This document shows, one piece after another, positions 1 through 8,580 of a stretch of DNA of 64,000 nt. Position 1 is the stretch's first letter. Every line of letters begins with the position of its first letter. The notes beneath the pieces are model-generated. The model did not search any database. It was not told where the DNA came from and saw only the letters and a program-made list of their open reading frames with translations. The stretch is from Marivibrio sp040218065 (GTDB lineage Bacteria; Pseudomonadota; Alphaproteobacteria; UBA8366; Aestuariispiraceae). The stretch spans positions 248,001 through 312,000 of the forward strand of contig NZ_JAVJQE010000013.1 of assembly GCF_040218065.1 (NCBI RefSeq), given 5' to 3'. The translations under genes and the position numbers were made by a program.

Positions 1-990
1 GACGATGGCGAAGCAGGCGTCGGTGGCGAAGCGCTTGGCCATCGCGCAGGCCTGGGTCGCGCCCGGGTCCTTGGCGTCCAAGAGGCTGGCCGCCTTGTGC
101 ACCATCAGGCGCGACGCTTCGAGTTCGGTCGCCATGTCGGCCAATTTGAACTGCAGGGCCTGGAACTCCGCCAGCGCGCGGCCGAACTGCTTACGCTCCT
201 TGATGTAGGCGCGGCCGGCGTCCAGACCGGCGCGCGCGCCGCCCAGCGAACAGGCCGCGATGTTGATCCGCCCGCCGTCCAGCCCCTTCATGGCGATCTT
301 GAAGCCCTCGCCCTCCGCGCCGATCCGGTTTTCGACCGGCACGCGGCACTCTTCGAAGATCACGGCCGAGGTCGGCTGCGAATGCCAGCCCAGCTTGCGC
401 TCCTGCCCGCCGAAGGAGAGGCCGGGCGTTCCCGCTTCGACCGCCAGGCAGGTGATCCCTCCGGGCCCTTGGTCGCCGGTGCGCACCATGCAGACATAAA
501 CGTCCGAGCGCCCGCCGCCGGAGATGAAGGCCTTCGCGCCGTTCAGCACGTAATGATCGCCCTCGCGCACCGCGCGCGTCTTCAGGCTGGCGGCGTCGGA
601 GCCGGCGCCGGGTTCGGTCAAGCAGTAGCTGGCGAACCACTCCATCGTCATCAGCTTCGGCAGGAACTTGGCGCGCACGCCGTCGTCCCCGAAGCTGTCG
701 ATCATCCAGGCCGCCATGTTGTGGATCGAGATATAGGCGGCGGTGGAGGGGCAGGCCGCGGCCAGCTCCTCAAAGATGATGGCGGCGTCGAGGCGCGTCA
801 GCTCCGAGCCGCCGTGCTCGCCGGAGCAGTAGATCCCGCCGAAGCCCAGCGCCGCGCCCGCGCGCAGCGTCTCTTCCGGGAAGACGCTGTTTTCGTCCCA
901 GTCGGCGGCGTGCGGGGCCATCGCGTCTTCGGCGAAGCGCCGCGCCATATCCTGGAACGCGGTCTGGTCCTCGTTCAGGGTGAAATCCAT
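1..990 (-). CDS. Acyl-CoA dehydrogenase, isobutyryl-CoA dehydrogenase-like (3' end beyond window)
   Basis: FAD-dependent acyl-CoA dehydrogenase passing electrons to ETF, probably in valine or other branched-chain acyl-CoA oxidation. It runs off the left edge: 330 codons are present, and about 50 C-terminal residues, including the region expected to hold the catalytic Glu, are missing. The family signature CLTEPGAGSDAAS lies at residues 123-135. The stretches TPGLSFGGQERKLGWHSQPT and GLDGGRINIAACSLGGA (residues 188-252) resemble the ACAD8 isobutyryl-CoA dehydrogenase subgroup more than generic short-chain enzymes, as I remember that family. The start is the ATG at 990, giving MDFTLNEDQ, a normal family N-terminus. 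Family assignment is secure; the substrate is inference. Confidence 0.9.
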   Translation of the reverse strand, partial: MDFTLNEDQTAFQDMARRFAEDAMAPHAADWDENSVFPEETLRAGAALGFGGIYCSGEHGGSELTRLDAAIIFEELAAACPSTAAYISIHNMAAWMIDSFGDDGVRAKFLPKLMTMEWFASYCLTEPGAGSDAASLKTRAVREGDHYVLNGAKAFISGGGRSDVYVCMVRTGDQGPGGITCLAVEAGTPGLSFGGQERKLGWHSQPTSAVIFEECRVPVENRIGAEGEGFKIAMKGLDGGRINIAACSLGGARAGLDAGRAYIKERKQFGRALAEFQALQFKLADMATELEASRLMVHKAASLLDAKDPGATQACAMAKRFATDACFAIV

Positions 991-1185
991 CGCCCGCATC
1001 CTCTCCGGGCCGGTTTCCGGGCGCGGACCCGCCGCCGGCCTCCACACTTTCGGGCGAGAGCATAGCCGCCGCGGTCCTTCCGTCAACAAGCCGACAGGGC
1101 GACGGACGGCCCCGCTTTTCAGGGCGCGGGGCGCGCGGTAGCGTGGCCCCGGTTCGCGCCGTTCCGCCGGGAGATCCGCTTCGCG

Positions 1186-1845
1186 ATGTACAGGCTCTAC
1201 TATTACCCCGACACCGCCAGCCTCGCCCCTCACATGTGCCTGCTGCAGGCGGGCGCGCCCCATCGGCTCGCGCTGGTCGACCAGTCGAAGGGGGATCTCG
1301 ATTCCGCGGCCTTCCGCGCGATCAGCCCGCACGGCCGCGTGCCCGCCATGTTCGTCGGCGATCCGGAGGAAGGCGGCTACGCCCTGATCGAGGCGGCGGC
1401 GCTCTGCCTCAAGATCGCCGAGGACTTCCCGGAGAGCGGCCTTCTGCCGGCCGCGGGGACGAAAGAGCGCGCCCAGACGCAGCAATGGCTGATCTATCTC
1501 ACCAACACGCTGCAGGCGGACCTGATGGTCTTCAATTACGCGCGGCGCTACGCTTCGACCCCCGCCGGGATCAAACAGGTGAAGGCGGAGAGCGCGGCGC
1601 GCATCGGCTCCATGCTGGGCCATATCGACCGGCATCTGAAGGCGTCGGGCGGCCCGTTTCTCGTCGGATCGGGACCGACGGCGGCCGACTACTTCCTTCT
1701 GATGCTGGCCGGTTGGTGCGAGCAGTTCGAGATTCCGGACCCGCCCTCAATCCGCCCCACCCTGCTGTCCTACCTTCGAGGGATGCAGCAAACCCCCGCC
1801 GCGGTGGAGGCCTATCGGATCGAAGGGCACGGACCGTATTTCTGA
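1186..1845 (+). CDS. Glutathione S-transferase family protein
   Basis: A 219-residue two-domain GST. The thioredoxin-like N-terminal half opens with MYRLYYYPDTASLAPHM and contains a SPHGRVPAMF segment, corresponding to the cis-Pro glutathione-site loop, near residues 46-55. An all-helical C-terminal half follows. The protein is presumably cytosolic and conjugates glutathione to an electrophile or acts as a peroxidase; the substrate cannot be read. It stands alone on the plus strand, diverging from the acyl-CoA dehydrogenase. The Shine-Dalgarno is weak (GGGAGA about 15 bases upstream), so the start rests on the fit to the family N-terminus. Confidence 0.85.
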   Translation: MYRLYYYPDTASLAPHMCLLQAGAPHRLALVDQSKGDLDSAAFRAISPHGRVPAMFVGDPEEGGYALIEAAALCLKIAEDFPESGLLPAAGTKERAQTQQWLIYLTNTLQADLMVFNYARRYASTPAGIKQVKAESAARIGSMLGHIDRHLKASGGPFLVGSGPTAADYFLLMLAGWCEQFEIPDPPSIRPTLLSYLRGMQQTPAAVEAYRIEGHGPYF

Positions 1846-1869
1846 CGGCGGCGCGACGGCCGCGACGCA

Positions 1870-1902
1870 GGGCCGGGACGGAGGGCCGGGACGGAGGGCG
1901 GG
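1870..1902. repeat. 13-bp tandem repeat
   Basis: The unit GGGCCGGGACGGA occurs twice back to back (1870-1882 and 1883-1895) and is followed by a partial third unit, between the GST and GNAT genes. It is a simple short tandem repeat with no evident function. Confidence 0.6.
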
Positions 1903-1975
1903 CGTCCGCCGCCGCGCCTTTCGAGCCCGCCCTCACAGCTTGCGCGATCGCGTCGCGCGTGGAATTTTCGGGCGC

Positions 1976-2425
1976 ATGATTGAGATCACCCACGCGACCG
2001 CCGCCGACGAAGCCGATTGGACCCGCCTTTGGGGCGCCTATGTGCGCTTCTACAAAAGCCATGTGCCCGACGGCGTGACCCGCGCCACGTGGCGACGAAT
2101 CCTTGATCCAGAGCACATCTTCCGCTGCTACATCGCCCGCGATCCGGCGCAGGGCGGCCGCGCGGCGGGCTTTGCGCTGCATTGGCCCCATCCCAGCAGC
2201 TGGTGCGCGGTCGGCGACATGTATCTCGAAGATCTCTACGTCGATCCGGACGCCCGCGGCCAAGGCGTCGGGCGCGCGTTGATCGAGACGATCATCGAGG
2301 CCGCCAAGGCCGAAAAATACGACCGCGTCTATTGGATGACGGAGATTTCCAACAAGACCGCGCGCACGCTCTACGACAAGCTCGCGCGCGACGACAATCA
2401 CATCCGCTATCGAATCGAGTTTTAG
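1976..2425 (+). CDS. GNAT family N-acetyltransferase
   Basis: A 149-residue single-domain acetyltransferase. The acetyl-CoA pyrophosphate-binding motif A is visible as LYVDPDARGQGVGRALI (Q/RxxGxG/A type), followed by the usual beta5-alpha4 segment YWMTEISNKTARTLYDKL. The ATG at 1976 is chosen over an upstream in-frame ATG at 1940, because MIEITHATAADE is the normal start of the fold and the upstream extension is Arg-rich and unlike it. The gene converges on the amine oxidase, with 9 bases between stops. The acceptor substrate is unknown; it could be an amine, an amino acid or a protein N-terminus. Confidence 0.85.
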   Translation: MIEITHATAADEADWTRLWGAYVRFYKSHVPDGVTRATWRRILDPEHIFRCYIARDPAQGGRAAGFALHWPHPSSWCAVGDMYLEDLYVDPDARGQGVGRALIETIIEAAKAEKYDRVYWMTEISNKTARTLYDKLARDDNHIRYRIEF

Positions 2426-2434
2426 GGCCGGCGC

Positions 2435-3802
2435 TCACACCTGGTCCAGGATCTCCTCCGCCGCCATCAGCCCGGTCATATAAGCGCCGTGGGTGGTGCC
2501 GTGAAAGTCGAAGTAGGTGTGCTCGCCCGCGAGGAAGACGACGTCCTCGATCGGCTCGCGCAAATCATCGTAATCATCCTCGAAAACGCCGACGCCGGTG
2601 TAGGAGTAGGCGCCCAAGGTCTCCGGGTCCTGGCTCCAGCGGGTGACGATCATCTGCTCCGGGTCGACCACGCCGGGCCAGGCGCGGCTCATCACCTGCT
2701 TGATCTCCGCCCAGATCTCGGCGTCGGATTTCGCTTCCGCGACCGCGGCGTAGTCGCCGAAGCTGAGCGCGACCAGGATGTTGGCGTCGGTGAAGGTGCG
2801 GTAGCTGAGGAAGTAGGGCCATTTTCCCTTCACCGCGTCCATGAAGCCGAAATACTGCACGTCGACCGGCCAGAAGGCCGTCGGGAACTTGAGCGCGACC
2901 TTGGTGACATTGCCCATCGGCAATCGGTCGATGCGCTTCTGGTGACTGCTCGGCAAGGGCGGGTCGAAGGCGATCGTCCCGGCCTTCAGCACGCCGAGCG
3001 GCGCGGTGCAGACGACGAAGTCCGCCTCGAAGCGCCCCTGGTCGGTAAAGATGTAGGCGCCCTCCCCCTTTTCGTATTCGACGCCGGTCACCTTGGTGTT
3101 GAGCCGAATGTCGAGCCCGTCTGCGAGCGGGCCGAGGATCTTGTCATAGCCGCCGGCCAGGATCACGTCCGCGCCCGGGTAGACGTCGTCCTCGTCGAAC
3201 TGGGTGGCGCTCAGCTTCTCGATCGGCCCGCCGGTCGAGAACTCGGTGAAGGCGCTCAGCGCCCAGCGGATCAGCGGATCCTTCAGACTGTTCGGCGAGA
3301 TGTCCTCGATCGCATCCCGCAGGCTGCGTCGATCGCGCGTCTCCAGCGTCTCGTCGATCTTCTCCAACAGCGCCCAGTAATCCTCGTCCAACTGGTAGAG
3401 CGCCGCATCGGGGACCGGCGCCCCCGCCTGATCGTAGACGACGAGATTGTCGTCGTCGGTCACGAACAGCTCCGCGCCGATAGTCTGCGCCAACTCGGTC
3501 GCCGGATTGCCGCCTTCGGGGCCGTGGATCCACCCAGCGCCGACCTCGAACGGCGCGCCCATCGACCAATCGGTCAGAAGCCGGCCGCCGATGTGCGGCT
3601 TCGCCTCCAGCACGGTGACCGTCGCGCCCTTGTCGGCGAGAGCGCGGGCCGCGGCTAGACCGGCGCAGCCTGCGCCAATCACCGTGACCCAATAGCCCTC
3701 CAGCGCATTCGCCTTGGCGCGCCCAATCGGGCCGGCTGCGATCGCCGCCGCGGCGGCGGCGAGTTTCAGGACGTGACGCCGGCTCGGCGCGCTGCGAATC
3801 AT
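2435..3802 (-). CDS. Tat-exported flavin monoamine oxidase family protein
   Basis: A 455-residue FAD-dependent amine oxidase. The N-terminus is a twin-arginine signal (SRRHVLKL, then an Ala-rich hydrophobic stretch to about residue 32), predicting export of the folded flavoprotein to the periplasm. The dinucleotide-binding motif VIGAGCAGLAAARALADKGA is near residue 41, followed by the GGR motif (HIGGRLLTDW) and, near the C-terminus, the FAD-closing segment FLAGEHTYFDFHGTTHGAYMTGL. Family members oxidise primary or secondary amines or polyamines to aldehyde, ammonia and peroxide. It starts 76 bases beyond the terminator of the proXWV operon, so it probably has its own promoter. SD: GGGGGAAA before ATG. 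Confidence 0.88.
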   Translation of the reverse strand: MIRSAPSRRHVLKLAAAAAAIAAGPIGRAKANALEGYWVTVIGAGCAGLAAARALADKGATVTVLEAKPHIGGRLLTDWSMGAPFEVGAGWIHGPEGGNPATELAQTIGAELFVTDDDNLVVYDQAGAPVPDAALYQLDEDYWALLEKIDETLETRDRRSLRDAIEDISPNSLKDPLIRWALSAFTEFSTGGPIEKLSATQFDEDDVYPGADVILAGGYDKILGPLADGLDIRLNTKVTGVEYEKGEGAYIFTDQGRFEADFVVCTAPLGVLKAGTIAFDPPLPSSHQKRIDRLPMGNVTKVALKFPTAFWPVDVQYFGFMDAVKGKWPYFLSYRTFTDANILVALSFGDYAAVAEAKSDAEIWAEIKQVMSRAWPGVVDPEQMIVTRWSQDPETLGAYSYTGVGVFEDDYDDLREPIEDVVFLAGEHTYFDFHGTTHGAYMTGLMAAEEILDQV

Positions 3803-3877
3803 GGTTGGTTTCCCCCTGGTAAAGGACGCCTGCGGACGTCGCGCGCGAAGCTTACTCCGAAGCCGGATCGAGGCGAC

Positions 3878-3910
3878 AAAAAAAAGACCGCGCAGGACGA
3901 GCCTGCGCGG
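3878..3910 (-). terminator. Rho-independent terminator of the proVWX operon
   Basis: Read on the minus strand this is a perfect 9-bp stem (CCGCGCAGG / CCTGCGCGG, loop of 5, positions 3888-3910), followed after two bases by eight T residues (3878-3885). It lies 80 bases beyond the binding-protein stop codon and separates that operon from the amine oxidase. Confidence 0.9.
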
Positions 3911-3989
3911 CCTGAGGGCGTTCCTTATTGTTTTATTCGCTCTTTGGGAGAGGGTTGCTCCCCTTTATCCGTTTAACCGGCCTCGCGTC

Positions 3990-4865
3990 TTACGAGCTCG
4001 GCATGTCGCCGGTCACCCAGTAGTTCACGCGGCCCTCGTTGGCCTTGATGTAGTTGTCAACGGCGGTGTCGTAACCGTTCTCGTTGGCGTCGTACATCGC
4101 CGCCTGCAGATCGTCGATCGGGATCGACATGCGGGCCAGGAAGGCCGCCGCATCAGGCTGGTCCTGGTAGAAGCCCTGGCGCGCGATCGCGTGCACGCGC
4201 TCCGGACCGCCCAGGGTGCCTTTCGGATCCTCGAGATAGCGCATCTCATACGCGCCGAAGAGCCAGTGCGGGCTCCAGGCGGTCACGACGATCCACTCGT
4301 CGCGGTTGACGGCGCGGTCGAGCGCCGCGGTCATGGCCGCGCCCGAGGCGGAGATGAGGTTGTAGTCCAGGTTGTAGTCCTCATCGATCACCTTGTTCGA
4401 CAGGCGCATCAGACCGGCGCCCGGATCAATGCCCTGGATCTTGCCCTCAAGCTTGTCGCGGACCCCTTCCTTCTTCAGGTCCTCGATCGAGCTGAGCTGA
4501 TCCTCGGGAATATAGGCCGGCACGGCCCAACCCAGCTTCGCGCCGGTGTAGAGGATGCCGAGATTGACCACGTCGTCGCCAACCTGATCCATGTAGTCGG
4601 AGTGCGTGGCGGGCAGCCAGGACATCAGCATGGCGTCGATGTCGCCGTCGGCGACGCCCTGGTACTGCGGCGCAATGTCCGTCTGCACCAGCTCGACCTC
4701 GAGATCCATGCGGTCTTCCATGATCGTGCGGGACAACTTGGTGACGAACTCGGCGTCCGACCAGGCGGTCCAGCCGATGGTGACGTCCTGGGCGGCGGCG
4801 GCGCCGGTCATCATGGTCGCGCCGGCGACGGCGCCCGTAAGGGTCTTAAGCATACGATGTTTCAT
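3990..4865 (-). CDS. proX: Glycine betaine/choline-type ABC transporter substrate-binding protein
   Basis: A 291-residue periplasmic protein of the OpuAC/ProX family. It has a Sec signal peptide (MKHRMLKTLTGAVAGATMM.. cleaved near AAAAQ), then the OpuAC opening VTIGWTAWSDAEFVTKL and the motif GDIDAMLMSWLPATHSDYMD. The aromatic residues Trp in GWTAW, SWLP and AWSPHW are candidates for the cation-pi box that binds quaternary ammonium groups. It is the last gene of the minus-strand operon ATPase, permease, binding protein. SD AAAGGAGCG before ATG. The exact ligand (glycine betaine, proline betaine, choline or carnitine) cannot be decided from sequence. Confidence 0.9.
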   Translation of the reverse strand: MKHRMLKTLTGAVAGATMMTGAAAAQDVTIGWTAWSDAEFVTKLSRTIMEDRMDLEVELVQTDIAPQYQGVADGDIDAMLMSWLPATHSDYMDQVGDDVVNLGILYTGAKLGWAVPAYIPEDQLSSIEDLKKEGVRDKLEGKIQGIDPGAGLMRLSNKVIDEDYNLDYNLISASGAAMTAALDRAVNRDEWIVVTAWSPHWLFGAYEMRYLEDPKGTLGGPERVHAIARQGFYQDQPDAAAFLARMSIPIDDLQAAMYDANENGYDTAVDNYIKANEGRVNYWVTGDMPSS

Positions 4866-5024
4866 CGTGTTACGCTCCTTTTCTCATCTGAGTTGCGAAG
4901 CGTGAGTGGCGTCGGGCGGGCGTCGGCTCATTGATCGCCGATCTTGATCTTGACCATCGCCGCCGCGACGGGACCGCGCCTCATTGCGCAGCCGCTTTTG
5001 GCGTAGGGCCGCGTGGCGGGCGGA

Positions 5025-5966
5025 TCACCCGCCGCGGCCGTGCGCAGGCGCCGCCTCGCTCGAAGCGTCGTCCTGCGAACTCTCGCGGCTCTCTTCGGCG
5101 CGACTCGCGAACAGGCCCTTCACGAAGTCGGGCAAGCCGCCGGTCGGGCCGGAGCCGAAACTCTGCGTGATGCGGTCCAGCAGGATCGCCAGCACCACAA
5201 CGCCCAGCCCGCCTTCGAAGCCGAGGCCGACGTCAAGACGCTGAATCCCCGTCAACACCGTGTTGCCGAGACCGCCGGCGCCGATCATTGAGGCGATCAC
5301 CACCATCGACAGCGCCAACATGATCGTCTGGTTGACGCCCGCCATGATGGTCGGCAGGGCGAGCGGGAACTGAACCTTGGTCAGCAGTTGCCGATCCGTG
5401 CAGCCGAAGGCGAGACCCGCCTCGACGTTCTCCTCAGAAACCTGGCGGATGCCGAGATTGGTGAGCCGCACCACAGGCGGCATCGCGAAGACGATCGTCG
5501 CGATCGTGCCCGGCACCTTGCCGAGGCCGAAGAACATCGCCGCCGGAATCAGATAGACGAAGGGCGGCAGGGTCTGCATCAGGTCAAGGATCGGACGGAT
5601 CGCCGATTCGAGCGTATCCTTGCGCGACATGGCGATCCCGATCGGAATGCCGATCACGAGGGCGATGAACGTGGCGGAGAGCACGAGCGCCAGCGTGGAG
5701 ACGGTCTCCTCCCACAAGCCCATGCCGACCACCAGCAGCATCGCCGCCAGCGTGAACAGACCGAAGCGCCAACTGACCCGCCACAGGCCGAGCGCCACCA
5801 GCACGCCGGTCAACAGCCACCAGGGCAGCACGTCGAGCGCGAAGAAGGTGCCGTCGGCGACCCACTCGATCACCATCGCAATGGCGTCCAGGCCCTCCGG
5901 GAAATTGTCGCGGATATAGTCGACGCCGGCTGCGATCCAGTCGCCGATTTCGATGTTGAACTCCAT
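5025..5966 (-). CDS. proW: Betaine ABC transporter permease (ProW-like)
   Basis: A 313-residue inner-membrane permease with about seven hydrophobic segments. The family core LATFIALVIGIPIGI and the EAA-like loop EENVEAGLAFGCTDRQLLTKVQFPLALPTIMAGVNQ, which docks on the ATPase, are visible. The N-terminus (WIAAGVDYIRDNF) matches the ProW pre-domain, and the C-terminal 40 residues are a charged tail. A strong SD, AAGGAGG, precedes the ATG. It lies between proV (74 bases upstream) and proX (159 bases downstream) in one operon. Confidence 0.93.
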   Translation of the reverse strand: MEFNIEIGDWIAAGVDYIRDNFPEGLDAIAMVIEWVADGTFFALDVLPWWLLTGVLVALGLWRVSWRFGLFTLAAMLLVVGMGLWEETVSTLALVLSATFIALVIGIPIGIAMSRKDTLESAIRPILDLMQTLPPFVYLIPAAMFFGLGKVPGTIATIVFAMPPVVRLTNLGIRQVSEENVEAGLAFGCTDRQLLTKVQFPLALPTIMAGVNQTIMLALSMVVIASMIGAGGLGNTVLTGIQRLDVGLGFEGGLGVVVLAILLDRITQSFGSGPTGGLPDFVKGLFASRAEESRESSQDDASSEAAPAHGRGG

Positions 5967-6040
5967 GGCTCAAAGCCTCCTTGGGGCTTGGCTTACCGGG
6001 CGCAGCGTTCGCTCCGCGCGCCCGCATAGGGGTCGCGTCC

Positions 6041-7135
6041 TTATCCGGCGCGGTCGAAGGTCTTCAGCAACGCGGTCTTGCTGATCGCGCCGACGCGCTT
6101 GCCGTTTTCGTCGACCACGGGCGCAGGCCCGTCGGCGTCGGCGACCACGCTCAACACTTCGTCCAACGAAGCCTCGGCCGAGACTTCGGGCACGCCCTCG
6201 CCCGGCTCGACGTGCTGGCGCGCGATGTCGCCGGCCTTGAAGACCTGGGTCACGTCGACGTTGCGGAAGAAAGAGCGGACGTAGTCGTTAGCCGGGTTGG
6301 ACACGATCTCGTCGGGCGTATCGATCTGCACGAAACGGCCGTCCTGCATGATCGCGATGCGATCGCCGATGCGCATGGCCTCGTCCAGATCGTGGCTGAT
6401 GAAGACCACGGTGCGGCGATGCTCTTGCTGCAGGCGCAGCAGTTCGTCCTGCATCTCGGTGCGGATCAACGGGTCGAGCGCCGAGAAAGCCTCGTCCATC
6501 AGCAGCACCGGCGGATCGTTGGCGAGCGCCCGGGCGAGACCCACGCGCTGCTTCATGCCGCCGGAGAGCTCCGAGGGATAGCTGTTGGCGTTGGGGCCGA
6601 GACCGACGGAATCGAGCGCTTCCTGGGCGCGCTTCTCGCGCTCCGCCTTGTCGCGCCCGGAGATGGTCAGGCCGAAGGCTGCGTTCTCAAGCACCGTCTG
6701 GTGGGGCATCAGCGCAAAGCTCTGGAAGACCATGCTCATGTCGCGCCGGCGCATGTCGATCAGCGCCTTGCGGTCCATCGCGGTGATGTCCTGACCGTTA
6801 ATCTTAACCGTCCCGTAAGTCGGGTCGATCAGCCGGTTCAGCATCCGGACCATTGTCGACTTGCCGGAGCCGGAAAGCCCCATGATGACGAAGACCTCGC
6901 CGCTGTAGACGGTGAAGGACGCGTCCTGCACCGCCACCGTCGCGCCGGTCTCGGCGAAGATTTCGTCCTTCGATTTGCCGTCCTGGAGCAGCTTGTAGGC
7001 GTCGTCCGCTTTTCCGCCGAAGATTTTGTAGACGTCCTCGACGACGATGCGGTCTTCCCGCTCTTCCGCCTCGGCCGGCGACCCCGGCTCGGCGCGCGCA
7101 GCGTCGTTCGTCTGCTGAGTGGCAGCGTCCGTCAT
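6041..7135 (-). CDS. proV: Betaine ABC transporter ATP-binding protein with CBS region (ProV-like)
   Basis: A 364-residue ATPase. It has the ProV hallmark KIFGG with an extended insertion (residues 37-65), Walker A GLSGSGKST (86-94), signature LSGGMKQRVGLARALA, Walker B VLLMDEAFSALD, and a C-terminal region (from about residue 295) resembling a CBS pair. In family members CBS domains sense ionic strength or cyclic-di-AMP and gate transport. The C-terminal part is short compared with the roughly 400-residue E. coli ProV. It is first in the operon with proW and proX and should energise uptake of a quaternary-amine osmolyte or carbon source. Confidence 0.93.
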   Translation of the reverse strand: MTDAATQQTNDAARAEPGSPAEAEEREDRIVVEDVYKIFGGKADDAYKLLQDGKSKDEIFAETGATVAVQDASFTVYSGEVFVIMGLSGSGKSTMVRMLNRLIDPTYGTVKINGQDITAMDRKALIDMRRRDMSMVFQSFALMPHQTVLENAAFGLTISGRDKAEREKRAQEALDSVGLGPNANSYPSELSGGMKQRVGLARALANDPPVLLMDEAFSALDPLIRTEMQDELLRLQQEHRRTVVFISHDLDEAMRIGDRIAIMQDGRFVQIDTPDEIVSNPANDYVRSFFRNVDVTQVFKAGDIARQHVEPGEGVPEVSAEASLDEVLSVVADADGPAPVVDENGKRVGAISKTALLKTFDRAG

Positions 7136-7461
7136 GTCACCTGTTCCGTTCTTCTTGCTTCGTGGCGGCCGGCGGGGCGCTCTCTGTCATGACGGACGCC
7201 CGTCGAACTCTCTAGCGACGACCGAGCCGAAATCATCGTTGTTCCGACTCAGCCTTTTCGGCCGCAGCGGCGCGCGTCGTCGCCGCGCCGCTAATGCTAC
7301 TCGTGGGAGCTGTGCCGCCGCCTTCGATTCTTCAAGGCCGCCTGAGAGTAATTTTGGTATCTTTTTGATAACAGTGGCGAAAAATTGTTAAAACCGACGG
7401 GAACGCCAATGCTTCGGGTAACGAATTATTAGAGTTTTCAGGAATTAATTCGCGCTAAGGT
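7136..7461 (-). promoter_or_regulatory. Gene-free AT-rich region upstream of proVWX
   Basis: There are 326 bases without a gene between proV and the SRPBCC gene. The part from about 7343 to 7460 is strikingly AT-rich for this genome (for example GTATCTTTTTGATAACAG and the perfect palindrome GAATTAATTC at 7443-7452) and is the obvious place for the proVWX promoter. A weak minus-strand candidate, TTTAAC with a 16-base spacer and TATCAA, can be drawn within about 7360-7400. No terminator with a T-run is seen for the scp operon. Confidence 0.4.
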
Positions 7462-7881
7462 TTATTCGAGGCTCGCAAGTTGGGCCAAATGCTCCAGCCC
7501 GCTCTCGAAGAATCCCTGAATTTGACGCGCCGTCTCCTGCGGATCGCTGTCGTCGCTCAGATCGAAGCGCGCTGACCATCGCGCGACGGCGCCGCCTGCG
7601 CCGTCCTCCTCGACATGGAACAACGCCTGGAACGAGGAGACGGGCCACGGTCCTTCGGCGAGCCTGTAACTGTAAGCGCGCGCGGCTTCGTCATGCTGCA
7701 GCAGCACGTCGACCAACTGCGCGCCGTCGACCAAGCGGGCGCGGCGCGTGCGACCGCCCTCCTCGGTTCGGCAGGCCGACGCGGCGGGATGCCAAGCACC
7801 CAAAGCGTCAAACGCGCCGGCTAGGCGCCAGACGATCTCAGGCGCGGCGGGAATCGGCTTCTCAGCTTCGGCGCTGGGCAT
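7462..7881 (-). CDS. SRPBCC (START-like) family protein
   Basis: A 139-residue protein of the polyketide cyclase/dehydrase (Bet v1-like) helix-grip fold. The pattern PAAPEIVWRLAGAFDALGAWHPAASACR at the N-terminus, the central YSYRLAEGPWPVSSFQALFHV and the C-terminal helix (RQIQGFFESGLEHLAQLA) are typical. It is last in the scpA-scpB transcription unit, 6 bases after scpB. Such proteins bind small hydrophobic ligands; no catalytic role is readable. Its place behind scpB is probably positional rather than functional. Confidence 0.8.
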   Translation of the reverse strand: MPSAEAEKPIPAAPEIVWRLAGAFDALGAWHPAASACRTEEGGRTRRARLVDGAQLVDVLLQHDEAARAYSYRLAEGPWPVSSFQALFHVEEDGAGGAVARWSARFDLSDDSDPQETARQIQGFFESGLEHLAQLASLE

Positions 7882-7887
7882 AGCGTC

Positions 7888-8571
7888 TCACTCGTCCAAA
7901 GCGATGGAGTCGTCGGTTTCGACCGGATCGAAGATCTCGTCATTCTCCAGGAAGGCCGCACGCTCGGCGGCGTCGTCGCGGTCTTCATCTTCCTCCTCGC
8001 CGGCGTCAGCGTCTTCCTGGCGCATGGCGATCGAGCCGGCGCCGGGCCGCAGATCCAACAGGCCGGCGGCCTTCAGCTCGTCGACGCCCGGCAGCGCCGT
8101 CAGATCTTCCAGCCCGAAATGGTCGAGAAAGGCCGGCGTCGTCCCCCATGTAACCGGTTTCCCCGGCGCGCGGCGGCGACCTTTCGGGCGGATCCAGCCT
8201 GCTTCCAAAAGCGTGTCGATGGTCCCGCGGGAAAGCGCGACGCCCCGGATCTCCTCGACCTCGGCGCGGGTGACCGGCTGGTGATAGGCGACGATGGCCA
8301 GCGTCTCGATCGCGGCGCGGGACAGTTTGCGCGGAACCTCCCGCTCGACCGTCATGTAAGGGGCGAGGTCGTCGGCCGTGCGGAAGGCCCAGCCCTCGCC
8401 CACTTCGACGAGATGAACGCCGCGGTTGGCGTACAGCCCTTTCAACTCCTCCAGCAACGCCGGCACGTCCGCGCCCTCAGGCAGTCGCTCCGCCAGCAGC
8501 GGAACGCCCAGCGGCTTCTCGGACGCGAAGAGCAGCGCCTCAAGCAGGCGGATTTGCTGAAAATGGTCCAT
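7888..8571 (-). CDS. scpB: Segregation and condensation protein B
   Basis: The 227-residue ScpB kleisin-associated subunit of the SMC-ScpAB condensin. Two winged-helix domains are visible: LLEALLFASEKPLGVPLLAERLP at residues 9-31, and the second in LSRAAIETLAIVAYHQPVTRAEVEEIRGV, the best conserved ScpB block. The C-terminal 50 residues are an acidic tail (EDADAGEEEDEDRDD), common in alphaproteobacterial ScpB. It follows scpA with a 9-base gap and acts with it in chromosome compaction and segregation in the cytosol. Confidence 0.95.
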   Translation of the reverse strand: MDHFQQIRLLEALLFASEKPLGVPLLAERLPEGADVPALLEELKGLYANRGVHLVEVGEGWAFRTADDLAPYMTVEREVPRKLSRAAIETLAIVAYHQPVTRAEVEEIRGVALSRGTIDTLLEAGWIRPKGRRRAPGKPVTWGTTPAFLDHFGLEDLTALPGVDELKAAGLLDLRPGAGSIAMRQEDADAGEEEDEDRDDAAERAAFLENDEIFDPVETDDSIALDE

Positions 8572-8580
8572 CGGCGTCCC